From: Acidimicrobiia bacterium
GTDB lineage: Bacteria > Actinomycetota > Acidimicrobiia > Acidimicrobiales > Poriferisodalaceae
DNA length: 64,000 bases
Reading direction: 5' to 3'
Assembly (NCBI GenBank): GCA_022827265.1
Contig: JAJDTF010000158.1
Coordinates: forward strand, 1 to 64,000
Shown piece after piece: positions 24,166 through 32,173 of this stretch. The notes under the pieces were generated by a model. It saw only the letters and a program-made list of their open reading frames with translations. It had not been told where the DNA came from and made no database searches. Numbering within the stretch: the stretch's first letter is position 1; each line of letters begins with the position of its first letter. A program made the position numbers and the translations under genes.

Positions 24166-24690
24166 ATGCTGCTGTGGTTTGTGGCGACCTCGCTCGTGGC
24201 CATGCGCTGGTGCTTCGGGGATCCCGCCATCGATCATCGCCTCGTCGTGGCGGGAGCACTCCTGCCCGACGTGCTGCACGCCGCGACGGGCGGGGCGCCG
24301 TTCGTTCACTCGCTGGCGCTGCCGACGTGCGGCTTGCTTGCGGTGATGCTGCTGACCGTCGGGCGCCGGCGCGCACGGCGCAGGTGGCTGGCGCTGCCGA
24401 TCGGCGTCTTCTGGCACCAGGTGTTCGGCGGTGCATGGATACAGCCAGCGCTGTTCTGGTGGCCATTCGCCGGTGATGCCTCCGATGCGACGTTTCCGCT
24501 GGCGACCCGGGGAATCTGGTTGATCTGCGCCATGGAGCTCGTCGGCCTGATCGGCTGCTGGTGGATATGGCGATCTTCGGGCATGGCGCACGATTCGATG
24601 GTTCGGAGCAATTTCGTGCGAGCAGGTCGCTTGGCCTACCGTTCAGGGCCGCGCTACCGGCGCGGGATGGGCGGAGACGGTTCCTCATGA
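24166..24690 (+). CDS. Small integral membrane protein
   Basis: The 174-residue protein is hydrophobic, with about four membrane segments (residues 1-14, 26-60, 76-96 and 118-134) and conserved-looking polar spots ALLPDVLHAATGG, PFVHSL and GVFWHQVFGG. The D-V-L-H and F-V-H-S pattern recalls membrane-bound metal-dependent hydrolases of the YdjM type, but the match is weak. The stop overlaps an ATG that opens the duplicated start of the phosphatase gene (ATGA at 24687-24690), so the two genes were coupled before the duplication. Confidence 0.75.
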   Translation: MLLWFVATSLVAMRWCFGDPAIDHRLVVAGALLPDVLHAATGGAPFVHSLALPTCGLLAVMLLTVGRRRARRRWLALPIGVFWHQVFGGAWIQPALFWWPFAGDASDATFPLATRGIWLICAMELVGLIGCWWIWRSSGMAHDSMVRSNFVRAGRLAYRSGPRYRRGMGGDGSS

Positions 24691-24769
24691 TTCTCATGCG
24701 CCACGGGCGCCCATGCTGATCCTCGTACGCCATGGGCGCCCATGCTGATCCTCGTACGCCACGGGCGCA
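24687..24769 (+). repeat. Tandemly triplicated 5' end of the histidine phosphatase gene
   Basis: Three consecutive copies of the gene start begin at ATG 24687, 24713 and 24742, spaced 26 and 29 bp. Each encodes M-(L/I)-x-(L)-x-R-H-G-R. Because neither spacing is a multiple of three, copies 1 and 2 give stubs of 10 and 11 residues, ending in TGA at 24717-24719 and 24746-24748. Each TGA lies inside the next copy's ATGCTGA, so a ribosome could stop and restart twice. Only copy 3 leads into the full gene. Confidence 0.9.
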
Positions 24770-25338
24770 CGAGTGCCAACGCGGCGGGCTTGTTGCAGGG
24801 ACGCGTCGACAACGAGCTCGACGACATCGGTGTGCAGCAGGCGAAGCAGATCGCGGCAGCTCTGATACGAAGCGATCAGCGTCCCGACCGGATCATCTCC
24901 TCACCGCTGATGCGTGCACGCCAGACAGCGCAGGCCACCGCAGAGCTCACGGGCCTGGACATCTCCATCGACGAACACTGGGCCGAGCTCGACTACGGCG
25001 AGTGGGATGGGATCCCCATCTCGGAGGTACAAGCCTCAGACTGGCAACGCTGGCGAGCCGACACCGGATTCGCGCCGCCCGGAGGCGAGTCGTTGGCACA
25101 GCTCAACACCCGCGTCAGTGCGGCCTGCGATGAGCTGGCCGCGGCGGCCGCAGACCGGAATGTTGCTGTCTTCACACATGTATCGCCGATCAAGTCGGCA
25201 GTGCGGTGGGCGTTGGGGACTGCTGACGAGATCTCCTGGCACCTGCACGTCTCGCAGGCACAGATCACCTGCATCGGCTTCCGGGGACCGGTGCCAAGGC
25301 TCACGTCCTACAACGACACGTCCCACCTCAGCCCATGA
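24742..25338 (+). CDS. Histidine phosphatase (phosphoglycerate-mutase-like)
   Basis: The 198-residue protein starts LILVRHGRTSANAAGLLQG, with the catalytic RHG at residues 6-8. It has RIISSPLMRARQTAQATAELTG, an acid/base Glu in the ELDYGEWDG segment, and the second His in VAVFTHVSPIKS. It is the broad histidine-phosphatase branch-1 family (cobC/GpmB-like); the substrate cannot be told. It is coupled through two short stub ORFs to the membrane-protein gene upstream. rnpB follows on the other strand, 32 nt after the stop. Confidence 0.9.
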   Translation: MLILVRHGRTSANAAGLLQGRVDNELDDIGVQQAKQIAAALIRSDQRPDRIISSPLMRARQTAQATAELTGLDISIDEHWAELDYGEWDGIPISEVQASDWQRWRADTGFAPPGGESLAQLNTRVSAACDELAAAAADRNVAVFTHVSPIKSAVRWALGTADEISWHLHVSQAQITCIGFRGPVPRLTSYNDTSHLSP

Positions 25339-25370
25339 GCCGCAGCGTCTCCAGCGCCGGAGGCGCCGCG

Positions 25371-25765
<395 letters not shown>

Positions 25766-25770
25766 CTCGA

Positions 25771-25776
25771 ATGCTA
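25771..25776 (-). promoter_or_regulatory. -10 box (TAGCAT) for rnpB
   Basis: TAGCAT on the minus strand lies 6 nt before the likely 5' end of the RNase P RNA. No convincing -35 was found. Confidence 0.45.
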
Positions 25777-25804
25777 CCCAGAGGTGCAGACGTGGATCGC
25801 TTGG

Positions 25805-26248
25805 TCAGGTCCGGCGGCGTCGCTGCTCGCGGACATCGAGCAGTGACCGCCGTCGCCGCTGGGCAATGCCAGCCAGGATGCCCCCCAGCGACGCCAGCGA
25901 AGCTGCGAGCAGCATCACGAGTGGGAGGCCGAGCGGCGCCACCGCGTCGCCTGAGCCGAAGCGGCGAATCAACTGCACCACTACCGCGAGGACCATCACC
26001 GGGCCCGAGCTGAGCACTGCAGACAGCAACTGGTTCTCGGTCGCCTTGGCCGCAGCCACCGCGCCTCCCGCGATCATCCCGCCGAACAGCAGGCCGTTGA
26101 CGGCGTACGCCGCCGCGGTTCGCTCTGCCACCAAGGTGCCGGCCACGACGCCCACCACCAGCGCGGTGCCGGTGGACACGAGCGCGCCCGACACGACTGC
26201 GCGTGGCTCAACGGTCCGACCGAAAATCTGCAACAGGCTGCGCATCAC
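25805..26248 (-). CDS. Small four-helix membrane protein
   Basis: The 147-residue protein has four hydrophobic stretches (about residues 18-40, 48-68, 79-95 and 105-128) rich in Ala, Gly and Val, and a basic C-terminal tail (QRRRRSLLDVREQRRRR). It resembles the general layout of TIGR04086-type membrane proteins but I cannot assign it. Two ATGs (26248, 26245) open the frame. It precedes rnpB on the same strand by 40 nt and is divergent from the WhiB gene across a 65-nt spacer. Confidence 0.65.
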   Translation of the reverse strand: MMRSLLQIFGRTVEPRAVVSGALVSTGTALVVGVVAGTLVAERTAAAYAVNGLLFGGMIAGGAVAAAKATENQLLSAVLSSGPVMVLAVVVQLIRRFGSGDAVAPLGLPLVMLLAASLASLGGILAGIAQRRRRSLLDVREQRRRRT

Positions 26249-26275
26249 GCTCCATACTGAACGCTCAATAAGGTC

Positions 26276-26304
26276 TTGACAAACAGCAGCGCATCGACAA
26301 GATT
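26276..26304 (+). promoter_or_regulatory. Putative promoter of the WhiB gene
   Basis: A perfect TTGACA (26276-26281) is followed after 17 nt by AAGATT (26299-26304), a weak -10, with the ATG at 26314. The -35 is one of the few consensus ones in the window. The -10 match is poor, so the start point is uncertain. Confidence 0.4.
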
Positions 26305-26313
26305 GCGCGTCAG

Positions 26314-26712
26314 ATGCCTCCTGTCACCGCAACTGCGCCGTCCTCTACGCAGACCCCGAGCCCACGCTCGGCGGCAGCCGACCCCATCCGGGTCATTGTG
26401 GACCAGCACGGTGGTCTCTCCACGGATCTGCTCGCCTGGCAACGTCATGCGGCCTGCCGGGGTCTCGAAACCGAGATCTTCTACCCACCCGACAGCGACG
26501 GCGCCGGCGATGACGAGTCCGCATTCGAGGCGAAGGCGGTCTGCGCAGCCTGTGCTGTATCGGGCGAGTGCCTCGAATACGCCATCGCGGTGCGGGAGAA
26601 GGAAGGTGTCTGGGGCGGGCAGACCGCGGCTGAGCGTGTGCGCATCATCCGGCGTCGTCGCCGTGCCGCCGCACGCGCTCGCAACGCGCAGGCGGCTGCC
26701 AAAACGAACTGA
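26314..26712 (+). CDS. WhiB-family iron-sulfur transcriptional regulator
   Basis: The 132-residue protein has the four WhiB cysteines (HAACRG, then CAACAVSGEC), the E-C-L-x-Y-A segment, the GVWGGQTAAERV turn and a basic Arg-rich tail (RRRRRAAARARN) for DNA contact. WhiB proteins bind a [4Fe-4S] cluster and partner with the principal sigma factor; they are restricted to actinobacteria and their phages. The N-terminus is a 30-residue Ser/Thr/Pro-rich extension. The stop overlaps the trpD-like ATG by one base (TGATG). Confidence 0.93.
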   Translation: MPPVTATAPSSTQTPSPRSAAADPIRVIVDQHGGLSTDLLAWQRHAACRGLETEIFYPPDSDGAGDDESAFEAKAVCAACAVSGECLEYAIAVREKEGVWGGQTAAERVRIIRRRRRAAARARNAQAAAKTN

Positions 26713-27800
26713 TGGACCGCTCCGATCCTGGCGAGGCTCACCCCCTCGAGCACTACGGCGGTTGGAAAGCGGTCCTCACCGACTTGGTCGCGGGCATCGA
26801 CCTGAGCCCCGAAGTGGCCCGGGCAGCGCTCGGCAGCATCCTCAGCGAGCGCGCAACCGACGCCCAGCTCGCTGGCTTCATCATTGCCTTGGGCATGAAG
26901 GGGGGTTCGGTCCCAGAGCTGACGGGCCTCGTGGACGCAATGCACGATGCCGCAGTGCCCCTGCGGGCTCCCGATGGCGCCATCGACATCGTCGGCAGCG
27001 GCGGGGCGCCGGTTCGGCAGCGGCATGCACTCAGCGTGTCCACCATGGCAGCGTTCGTGGCCGCCGCAGCCGGCGCTGTGATCTGCAAGCACGGATCGGT
27101 CGCCGCCACATCGTCGTCGGGTTCGTTCGACACACTCGGCGCGCTCGGCTTGGTGATCGATCTCGATGGACCGGACGTAGAACGGTGCATTGTCGAAATC
27201 GGCTTGGGCTTCGCCTTCGCGAAGAAATTCCATCCGGCGATGCGCTTTGCAGGACCGGTGCGCAGCGAGCTTGGGGTGCCGACGACCTTCAATTTCCTCG
27301 GGCCGCTGTCGAACCCGGCGCACGTGAAGCGGCAGGTGCTGGGTGTGAGCGACCCGGTCATGGCGCCACGGGTAGCCGGTGTGCTCGCGGCGCGTGGCTC
27401 GGAACGATCACTGGTCGTGCACGGCGCAGACCGGCTGGACGAGATCACGCTGACCGATCTCACGCGCATCTACGAAGTACGCGATGGCGAGATCGTGAAC
27501 GAGTACCAATTCGATCCAACGTCGATCGGGCTGGAGCGAGTGAATCGAGCGGAGCTGTGGGGCGGGAGTCCGCAACAAAACGCCGAAATCCTGCACAGGA
27601 TCGTGTCTGGGGACGAGACCGGGCCCCGAGCTCAGATCGTGGAGCTCAACGCCGGTGCCGGGCTGGTCGTCGCGGGGCTGGCTGAGAACTTCGCCGAGGG
27701 ATTCGAGATAGCGCGCGAGGCCGTGGCCGACGGACGCGCCGCGGCGAAACTCGAAGCAGCCGTCAGGCTCACGAACGAGCTGGCTGCCGACGGCAGTTGA
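26712..27800 (+). CDS. trpD: Anthranilate phosphoribosyltransferase-like protein with atypical PRPP site
   Basis: The 362-residue protein has the full TrpD fold: an N-terminal helical domain with TDAQLAGFIIALGMKG, then IDIVGSGGAPVRQRHALSVST, FAFAKKFHPAMRFAGPVR, ELGVPTTFNFLGPLSNPA and LVVHGADRLDEIT. The normal PRPP motif GTGGDG reads GSGGAP here (95-100), N-I-S-T reads SVST, and KHGNR reads KHGSV (126-130). Anthranilate-side residues in the FHPAMR and GPLSNPA segments remain. It may be a divergent TrpD or a paralogue with another substrate. No other trp gene is nearby; whiB precedes it directly. Confidence 0.8.
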   Translation: MDRSDPGEAHPLEHYGGWKAVLTDLVAGIDLSPEVARAALGSILSERATDAQLAGFIIALGMKGGSVPELTGLVDAMHDAAVPLRAPDGAIDIVGSGGAPVRQRHALSVSTMAAFVAAAAGAVICKHGSVAATSSSGSFDTLGALGLVIDLDGPDVERCIVEIGLGFAFAKKFHPAMRFAGPVRSELGVPTTFNFLGPLSNPAHVKRQVLGVSDPVMAPRVAGVLAARGSERSLVVHGADRLDEITLTDLTRIYEVRDGEIVNEYQFDPTSIGLERVNRAELWGGSPQQNAEILHRIVSGDETGPRAQIVELNAGAGLVVAGLAENFAEGFEIAREAVADGRAAAKLEAAVRLTNELAADGS

Positions 27801-27801
27801 C

Positions 27802-28038
27802 GTGGTCGTCGGCCTGTCCTTGCCGTTCGGTGTCGGTGACATCATCCGGTTAGCGGAGACCTCGGATGACCGTCGTGCCTCGCTGGTAGGCACGACGGGC
27901 ACGGTTGTCGGGGTTCGTCCGGGGGATCGTCGGGTGATGGCGATCGTTGCCTTCGACGAGGGTCCGGCTGAGACGGTCCTGGTGTACGGGATCGACGAAG
28001 CCGAGATCGTCGAGCGCTTCCGCCACGGTGTCAACTGA
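27802..28038 (+). CDS. Small protein of unknown function downstream of trpD
   Basis: The 78-residue product is mostly beta-strand in character (FGVGDIIRLAET, SLVGTTGTVVGVRPGDRRVMAIVAF, TVLVYGIDEAEIVERF), reminiscent of a small SH3/KOW-like barrel. It was not recognised. The GTG start lies one base after the trpD stop and third-position GC is high, so it is probably real and cotranscribed. A palindromic terminator begins within its stop codon. Confidence 0.6.
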   Translation: MVVGLSLPFGVGDIIRLAETSDDRRASLVGTTGTVVGVRPGDRRVMAIVAFDEGPAETVLVYGIDEAEIVERFRHGVN

Positions 28039-28061
28039 GCCCGCTGTTCGACTGGGCTCAG
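28035..28061. terminator. Bidirectional palindromic terminator between convergent genes
   Basis: CTGAGCCC and GGGCTCAG form an 8-bp perfect stem with an 11-nt loop. The left arm contains the TGA of the small plus-strand gene and the right arm contains, on the other strand, the TGA of the kinase gene. There is no run of T on either side, as is common for actinobacterial terminators. Confidence 0.65.
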
Positions 28062-28948
28062 GTTCGGCTGGTGAGCCTTCGCAGGAGGCCTCGGCGCCGC
28101 TCGTTGTCGTGGGCGGGGACTTCTACGGTTGCCAGGGCGGCGGCGAGGTCGGCGCCGCTTGCGAAGCGTTCTTCGGGAGCCTTGGCCATGGCAGTCAGGA
28201 TGATCTCGGACAGCTCGGACGACACGCCTCGTTCCGCCGGGTCCGGCGGCGGCGTGCGGACATGTGCGTGCAGCAGGTCGTTCCGCTCGCCGTAGAAGGG
28301 CGCAGAGCCCACGGCGAGCACGTACAGCGTCGATCCCAAACCGTAGATGTCGGTGCGAGCGTCCACCGGCTGCGCCAGTGCCTGTTCGGGCGACAGGTAC
28401 ATGGGCGATCCGTAGACACGACCCGGTGGAGACGGCGGCCCATCGAGGTCGTGCGCCAAGCCGAAGTCGAAGAGCACCGCCCGGTCGCCGCCGTCGGGTT
28501 GAGCGTCGAGCATGATGTTCGACGGCTTGACGTCGCGATGAACGATCCGGTGCTCGTGGACGTGGTCGAGCGCTGCGCAGATCTGCTGGACGATGGCAAT
28601 GCTCTCGGCAAGGCTCGGCGGGTGGCGGCTGCCGCACCGGTCGGCCAGGGTTTCGCCCTCCACGATCTCCATCTCCATGCAGTGGGCCCCGCCGATGACG
28701 CCGGCCCCGTGGACGGCGAGGACGTTCGGATGTCCCAGCCGCGCCATGAGCTCATATTCCTGCTCGAAGAGTGAGCGGATCTCCGCCCGTGCTTCAGCGA
28801 ATGGCGTCAGCACCTTGAGCCCGACTTCGTCGCCCCTCAGCGTCGTTGCCCGGTAGCAGTGCGCCACAGTGCCGCGGCCCAACACCCCGGTGATCTTGTA
28901 CGGGCCGTATTGGCGGCCAACCCAGACGTCAATTTGGTCTTCGTACAT
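28058..28948 (-). CDS. Soluble Ser/Thr protein kinase (Pkn type)
   Basis: The ATG at 28948 gives a 296-residue kinase; the frame continues upstream through repeat R1, which is not part of the fold. Motifs are in order: glycine loop VLGRGTVAHCY (22-32), Lys45 in VGLKVL, Asp139 in IVHRDVKPSN, DFGLA at 161-165, and YLSPEQA with Asp-x-Tyr-x-x-G. The protein ends with a short basic tail and has no membrane helix or sensor domain, unlike PknB, so it is probably cytoplasmic. It is divergent from queG, and its target is unknown. Confidence 0.9.
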   Translation of the reverse strand: MYEDQIDVWVGRQYGPYKITGVLGRGTVAHCYRATTLRGDEVGLKVLTPFAEARAEIRSLFEQEYELMARLGHPNVLAVHGAGVIGGAHCMEMEIVEGETLADRCGSRHPPSLAESIAIVQQICAALDHVHEHRIVHRDVKPSNIMLDAQPDGGDRAVLFDFGLAHDLDGPPSPPGRVYGSPMYLSPEQALAQPVDARTDIYGLGSTLYVLAVGSAPFYGERNDLLHAHVRTPPPDPAERGVSSELSEIILTAMAKAPEERFASGADLAAALATVEVPAHDNERRRGLLRRLTSRT

Positions 28949-28993
28949 TGCACCGGCCGCGGCTCGAGCGCCGCTTCCAGCATAAAACGACGG

Positions 28994-29128
28994 AGAGGCT
29001 GAGCCCAGGGCCTGAGCGGCCCGCGAGCGAAGCGAGCTAGAGCGGCAAGCACAGGGCGAAGCCGTGGCCCGAGCGGCCCGTGAGCGCAGCGAACAAGAGC
29101 GGGAAGCAAGACGTGAGGCAAAGGAACG
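28994..29128 (+). repeat. Interspersed repeat R1 (composite copy)
   Basis: Starts with AGAGGCTGAGCC and ends with the GCGGGAAGCAA segment shared by the family. This copy has an extra internal unit (AGCGGCCCGCGAGCGAAGCG then AGCTAGAGCGGCAAGCACAG) before the common core GGCGAAGCCGTGGCCCGAGC. It sits between the divergent kinase and queG genes, and its core reads in frame into queG as a false N-terminal extension. Confidence 0.85.
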
Positions 29129-29159
29129 TTGCGCCACTCGGCAACGGCACACTTGGGCG

Positions 29160-30338
29160 ATGACTGCGGGCGCAAACCGGTTGCTGCTCGAGCAGATCCA
29201 GCACGCTGCAGCGAGCGCCGGTCTCGATGCCGTCGGCGTGACCGACACAGCGCCATTCGCACAAGCGCGGCGAGCCATCGACGAGCGCAAGGCGGCCGGT
29301 CTGCACGCCGGCATGTGGTTCACCTACGGGCGGCCCGAGCGCTCGACCACTCCTGCCGGCATCCAGGCCGGTGCCCGCAGCATCGTGGTGTGCGCTCGCA
29401 GATACGAACCGCCGGATCCCCACACATCTGAGGGGTCTGGGACCGCCCACAGCGGCAGCGGGGCCGTGGCCGCATATGTGGCGAGCGACGCCTACGGAGT
29501 GTTGCGAGCCGGCCTCGAGCGAATCTGCGAGGTCTTGCGGCGAAATGGCTACGACGCCGTGGCCGTCTGCGATGACAATCGGCTGGTCGATCGAGCTGCT
29601 GCGGCCCGTGCCGGACTCGGATGGCTGGGCCACAACACCATGCTGCTTTCGCGAGAACTCGGCTCGTGGACCGTGCTGGGTTCGGTGGTCACCACTGCCG
29701 AGTTGCCGCGTTCAGGCGAGGTTCAAACCGACGGCTGCGGCACCTGCCGCCGCTGCCAGACGGCCTGCCCGACGGGCGCGCTGGACACTGCGGGCGTGCT
29801 CGATGCAAACCGATGCTTGGCGTGGCTGGTCCAGGCGCCGGGAGTCTTCCCGCCGGAATACCGCGTTGCCCTGGGCGATCGTCTCTACGGCTGTGACGAC
29901 TGCCAGACCGTGTGCCCCTTCAACGATGCCCCAGTCGCATCGGCGCGCAGTCAGCCAGTCGAGTTCGGCCTGGGCAGAGACGGTGCCACTCGTGGCGGCT
30001 CTGTAGGAGTCGTCGAATTGCTCCAGATGACCGACGACGACCTCATGGCCGCATTCGGGCACTGGTACATCCCCAGGCGACGTCCCGAGTACTTGCGACG
30101 CAATGCCCTCGTTGTGCTCGGCAACGTGGGCGATCCTGGTTCGCCCGCAGTCGAGGAGATGCTGCGCATGTCGCTCTCGTCAGGGTCGGACTTGGTCGCA
30201 GCCCATGCGGTGTGGGCGGCCCGCCGGCTGGGACGGGACGAACTGGTCGCCGAGGCACGATCCGTTGGGCTCGGAAATCACGACCCGGACGGTCTGGTGG
30301 CGGCTGAACTTGCCAGACCGGTGCCCCGGAAAGGCTGA
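29160..30338 (+). CDS. queG: Epoxyqueuosine reductase
   Basis: The ATG at 29160 gives 392 residues. An N-terminal cobalamin-binding domain has DDNRLVDRAAAARAGLGWLGHN, carrying the family's conserved Asp. Two [4Fe-4S] motifs follow, CGTCRRCQTACPTGA and CDDCQTVCPF, and the C-terminal HEAT-like part has RRNALVVLGNVGDP. The enzyme does the last step of queuosine synthesis in tRNA. The open frame further upstream (MARAARERSEQERE) is repeat R1 and should not be included. The stop TGA lies in the first bases of repeat R2. Confidence 0.93.
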   Translation: MTAGANRLLLEQIQHAAASAGLDAVGVTDTAPFAQARRAIDERKAAGLHAGMWFTYGRPERSTTPAGIQAGARSIVVCARRYEPPDPHTSEGSGTAHSGSGAVAAYVASDAYGVLRAGLERICEVLRRNGYDAVAVCDDNRLVDRAAAARAGLGWLGHNTMLLSRELGSWTVLGSVVTTAELPRSGEVQTDGCGTCRRCQTACPTGALDTAGVLDANRCLAWLVQAPGVFPPEYRVALGDRLYGCDDCQTVCPFNDAPVASARSQPVEFGLGRDGATRGGSVGVVELLQMTDDDLMAAFGHWYIPRRRPEYLRRNALVVLGNVGDPGSPAVEEMLRMSLSSGSDLVAAHAVWAARRLGRDELVAEARSVGLGNHDPDGLVAAELARPVPRKG

Positions 30339-30420
30339 GCCGAATGGCGAAGCCGTGGCCCGAGCGGCCCGTGAGCGCAGCGAACAAGAGCGGGTAGCGA
30401 CATGCGTTACAACGAGACGG
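30332..30420 (+). repeat. Interspersed repeat R2
   Basis: Starts AAAGGCTGAGCCGAATGGCG, continues with the common core GAAGCCGTGGCCCGAGCGGC and CCGTGAGCGCAGCGAACAAG, and ends near ACAACGAGACGG. Its GGCTGAGCC supplies the queG stop codon. It lies between queG and the pimB-like gene, in the same orientation as R1. Confidence 0.85.
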
Positions 30421-30460
30421 AACAGCTGTCCGTGACACCTCCGCGAGAGACCACAGGTTG

Positions 30461-31573
30461 ATGCGCCGTCACCTCTTGGTCACCAACGATTTCCCGCCGA
30501 AGGTTGGCGGCATCCAGAGCTACCTGTGGGAGCTGTGGCGCCGCCTGCCGTCCGAAGCCACCACAGTGCTCACTACGCCCCACCGCGGCGCCGCTGCGTT
30601 TGATGCCGCTCAACCCATGCGGATTGTGAGAACTCGGGATCGTGTGCTGCTGCCGCATCCAGGCTTGGCCAGACGGATCCGTGACTTGGCCGGCGAGGTG
30701 GGCGCCGAGATCGTGCTGCTCGACCCGGCATTGCCCCTCGGCGCACTGGGACCGCGGCTCGGTGTGCCGTACGGCGTCGTGCTTCACGGCGCGGAGGTGA
30801 CGGTGCCGGCCCGGCTGCCGGGCCTGTCAGCTGTCCTGGCAAGCGTGCTTCGAGAAGCCTCGATCGTTGTCTCAGCCGGCGGGTACGCGGCCGGCGAGGC
30901 GGAGCGATGTGCATCTTGTGAGCTGCCCGTCGCCGAGGTGGCCCCCGGGGTCGATACCGGGCGGTTTGTGCCTCTCGGCGCCGAGGACCGGCTGCGCGCC
31001 CGCCGCAAGTTCGGCCTGGACGGGGGACCGCTGGTGGTCTGTCTGAGCAGGTTGGTGCCGCGTAAGGGCTTCGACGCAGTCATCGACGCCGTTTCGCGTC
31101 TGAGGTCGAGACATCCCGGATTGCAGTTGGCCATTGCGGGCGCCGGGCGCGACCGGCCGCGATTGGAACGACTCGCCCGGCGCCTGGATGCCCCGGTGGT
31201 CTTCTTGGGCCGCATCAGCAGTGACGACGTGCCGCTGTTCATGGCCATGGGCGACGTTTTCGCAGCGCCGTGTCGCAGCCGGTGGGCGGGACTCGAGCAG
31301 GAGGGATTCGGCATCGTGTTCGTGGAAGCAGCCGCATGCGGAGTGCCTGCGGTCGCCGGTCGGTCGGGCGGCAGTCATGAAGCGGTGACTCACGGCCGCA
31401 CCGGGCTGGTGGTTGAACGGCCTGCAGAAGCGGGTGATGTCGCCAGCGCCATAGATGAACTGTTGTCCTCCGACGGCGATCGGGCCGCAATGGGGGCTGC
31501 GGCGCGCCGAGAGACCGAACAGCGATTCTCTTACGACGGGCTGGCAGCCAAGCTCGAAGCGGCCCTTTCCTGA
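30461..31573 (+). CDS. pimB: GT4 glycosyltransferase, PimB-like mannosyltransferase
   Basis: The 370-residue GT-B enzyme opens with RRHLLVTNDFPPKVGGIQSYLWEL, the PimB signature. It has PGVDTGRF, VVCLSRLVPRKGFDAVIDAV, and the donor-site segment EGFGIVFVEAAACGVPAVAG with the E-x7-E pair, then GGSHEAVTHGRTGLVV. In mycobacteria PimB adds the second mannose to phosphatidylinositol at the inner membrane face, so PIM-type lipids are suggested. The ATG at 30461 is preferred to the adjoining TTG. The acceptor is inferred from similarity only. Confidence 0.82.
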   Translation: MRRHLLVTNDFPPKVGGIQSYLWELWRRLPSEATTVLTTPHRGAAAFDAAQPMRIVRTRDRVLLPHPGLARRIRDLAGEVGAEIVLLDPALPLGALGPRLGVPYGVVLHGAEVTVPARLPGLSAVLASVLREASIVVSAGGYAAGEAERCASCELPVAEVAPGVDTGRFVPLGAEDRLRARRKFGLDGGPLVVCLSRLVPRKGFDAVIDAVSRLRSRHPGLQLAIAGAGRDRPRLERLARRLDAPVVFLGRISSDDVPLFMAMGDVFAAPCRSRWAGLEQEGFGIVFVEAAACGVPAVAGRSGGSHEAVTHGRTGLVVERPAEAGDVASAIDELLSSDGDRAAMGAAARRETEQRFSYDGLAAKLEAALS

Positions 31574-31696
31574 AGACGGCTCTGCACAGCAGGATCCACG
31601 GATGTCAGAACCGTGAAGATGCTGCGAATATGAGCCACTGCCGGCTGTGATCCTGAGACAATGGGGCAACCAGCACACAGGATGTGGGACGCAACG

Positions 31697-32149
31697 ATGA
31701 TCGACGAGATGACCATGACCACGGTTGTGACTGCGTCGCCTGAAGACTGCTACGCGCTGATCTCCGACATCGAGCACTACCCCGACTGGGCGACCGACGT
31801 GTCGTCGGCGACGGTGATCGAGAGCGATCCGGATGGGCGGGCAGTGCAGGCCTCGTTCCGGGTCGACGCACTGGGGCGGTCAGCGAGATACACCCTCGCC
31901 TACGACCACTGCGAAGCGCCGCACCGAATCTCGTGGAAGCTGGTCGACGGCGATGTCGTCAAGCAGCTCGACGGCAGGTACGAGTTCAACTCGACCGCCG
32001 AGCCGGGTCGCACCGAGGTGCTCTACCAGCTTGCCCTCGAATTGGCGGTGCCGCTGCCCGGCTTCGTCAAGCGCCGCGCGGAGCGGCGCATCGCCCACAC
32101 CGCGCTGGCCGATTTTGCAGCGCGGCTCGAGTCCGGTCCCGCGAGCTAG
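31697..32149 (+). CDS. SRPBCC (START-like, cyclase/dehydrase) family protein
   Basis: The 150-residue protein has the START-like pattern MTTVVTASPEDCYALISDIEHYPDWATDVSSATVIE, then SWKLVDGDVVKQLDGRYEF and a long C-terminal helix (FVKRRAERRIAHTALADFAARLE). Such proteins form a hydrophobic cavity for lipids or polyketides; the ligand here is unknown. The start is uncertain: ATGs at 31661 and 31682 are also in frame. It lies between the glycosyltransferase and an aminotransferase gene on the same strand. Confidence 0.82.
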   Translation: MIDEMTMTTVVTASPEDCYALISDIEHYPDWATDVSSATVIESDPDGRAVQASFRVDALGRSARYTLAYDHCEAPHRISWKLVDGDVVKQLDGRYEFNSTAEPGRTEVLYQLALELAVPLPGFVKRRAERRIAHTALADFAARLESGPAS

Positions 32150-32173
32150 AGCCCCGAAGGTCGCCCCAGCGCT

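Noticed and set aside
29064-29159. N-terminal extension of queG beginning V-A-R-A-A-R-E-R-S-E-Q-E-R-E
   Set aside because: The extension is repeat R1. The same residues precede DUF58 through repeat R6, so it is repeat sequence, not protein. The QueG fold starts after ATG 29160.
31597-31615. CACGG-N9-CCGTG hairpin after the pimB-like gene
   Set aside because: The stem is only 5 bp with no T tract; too weak to call a terminator.
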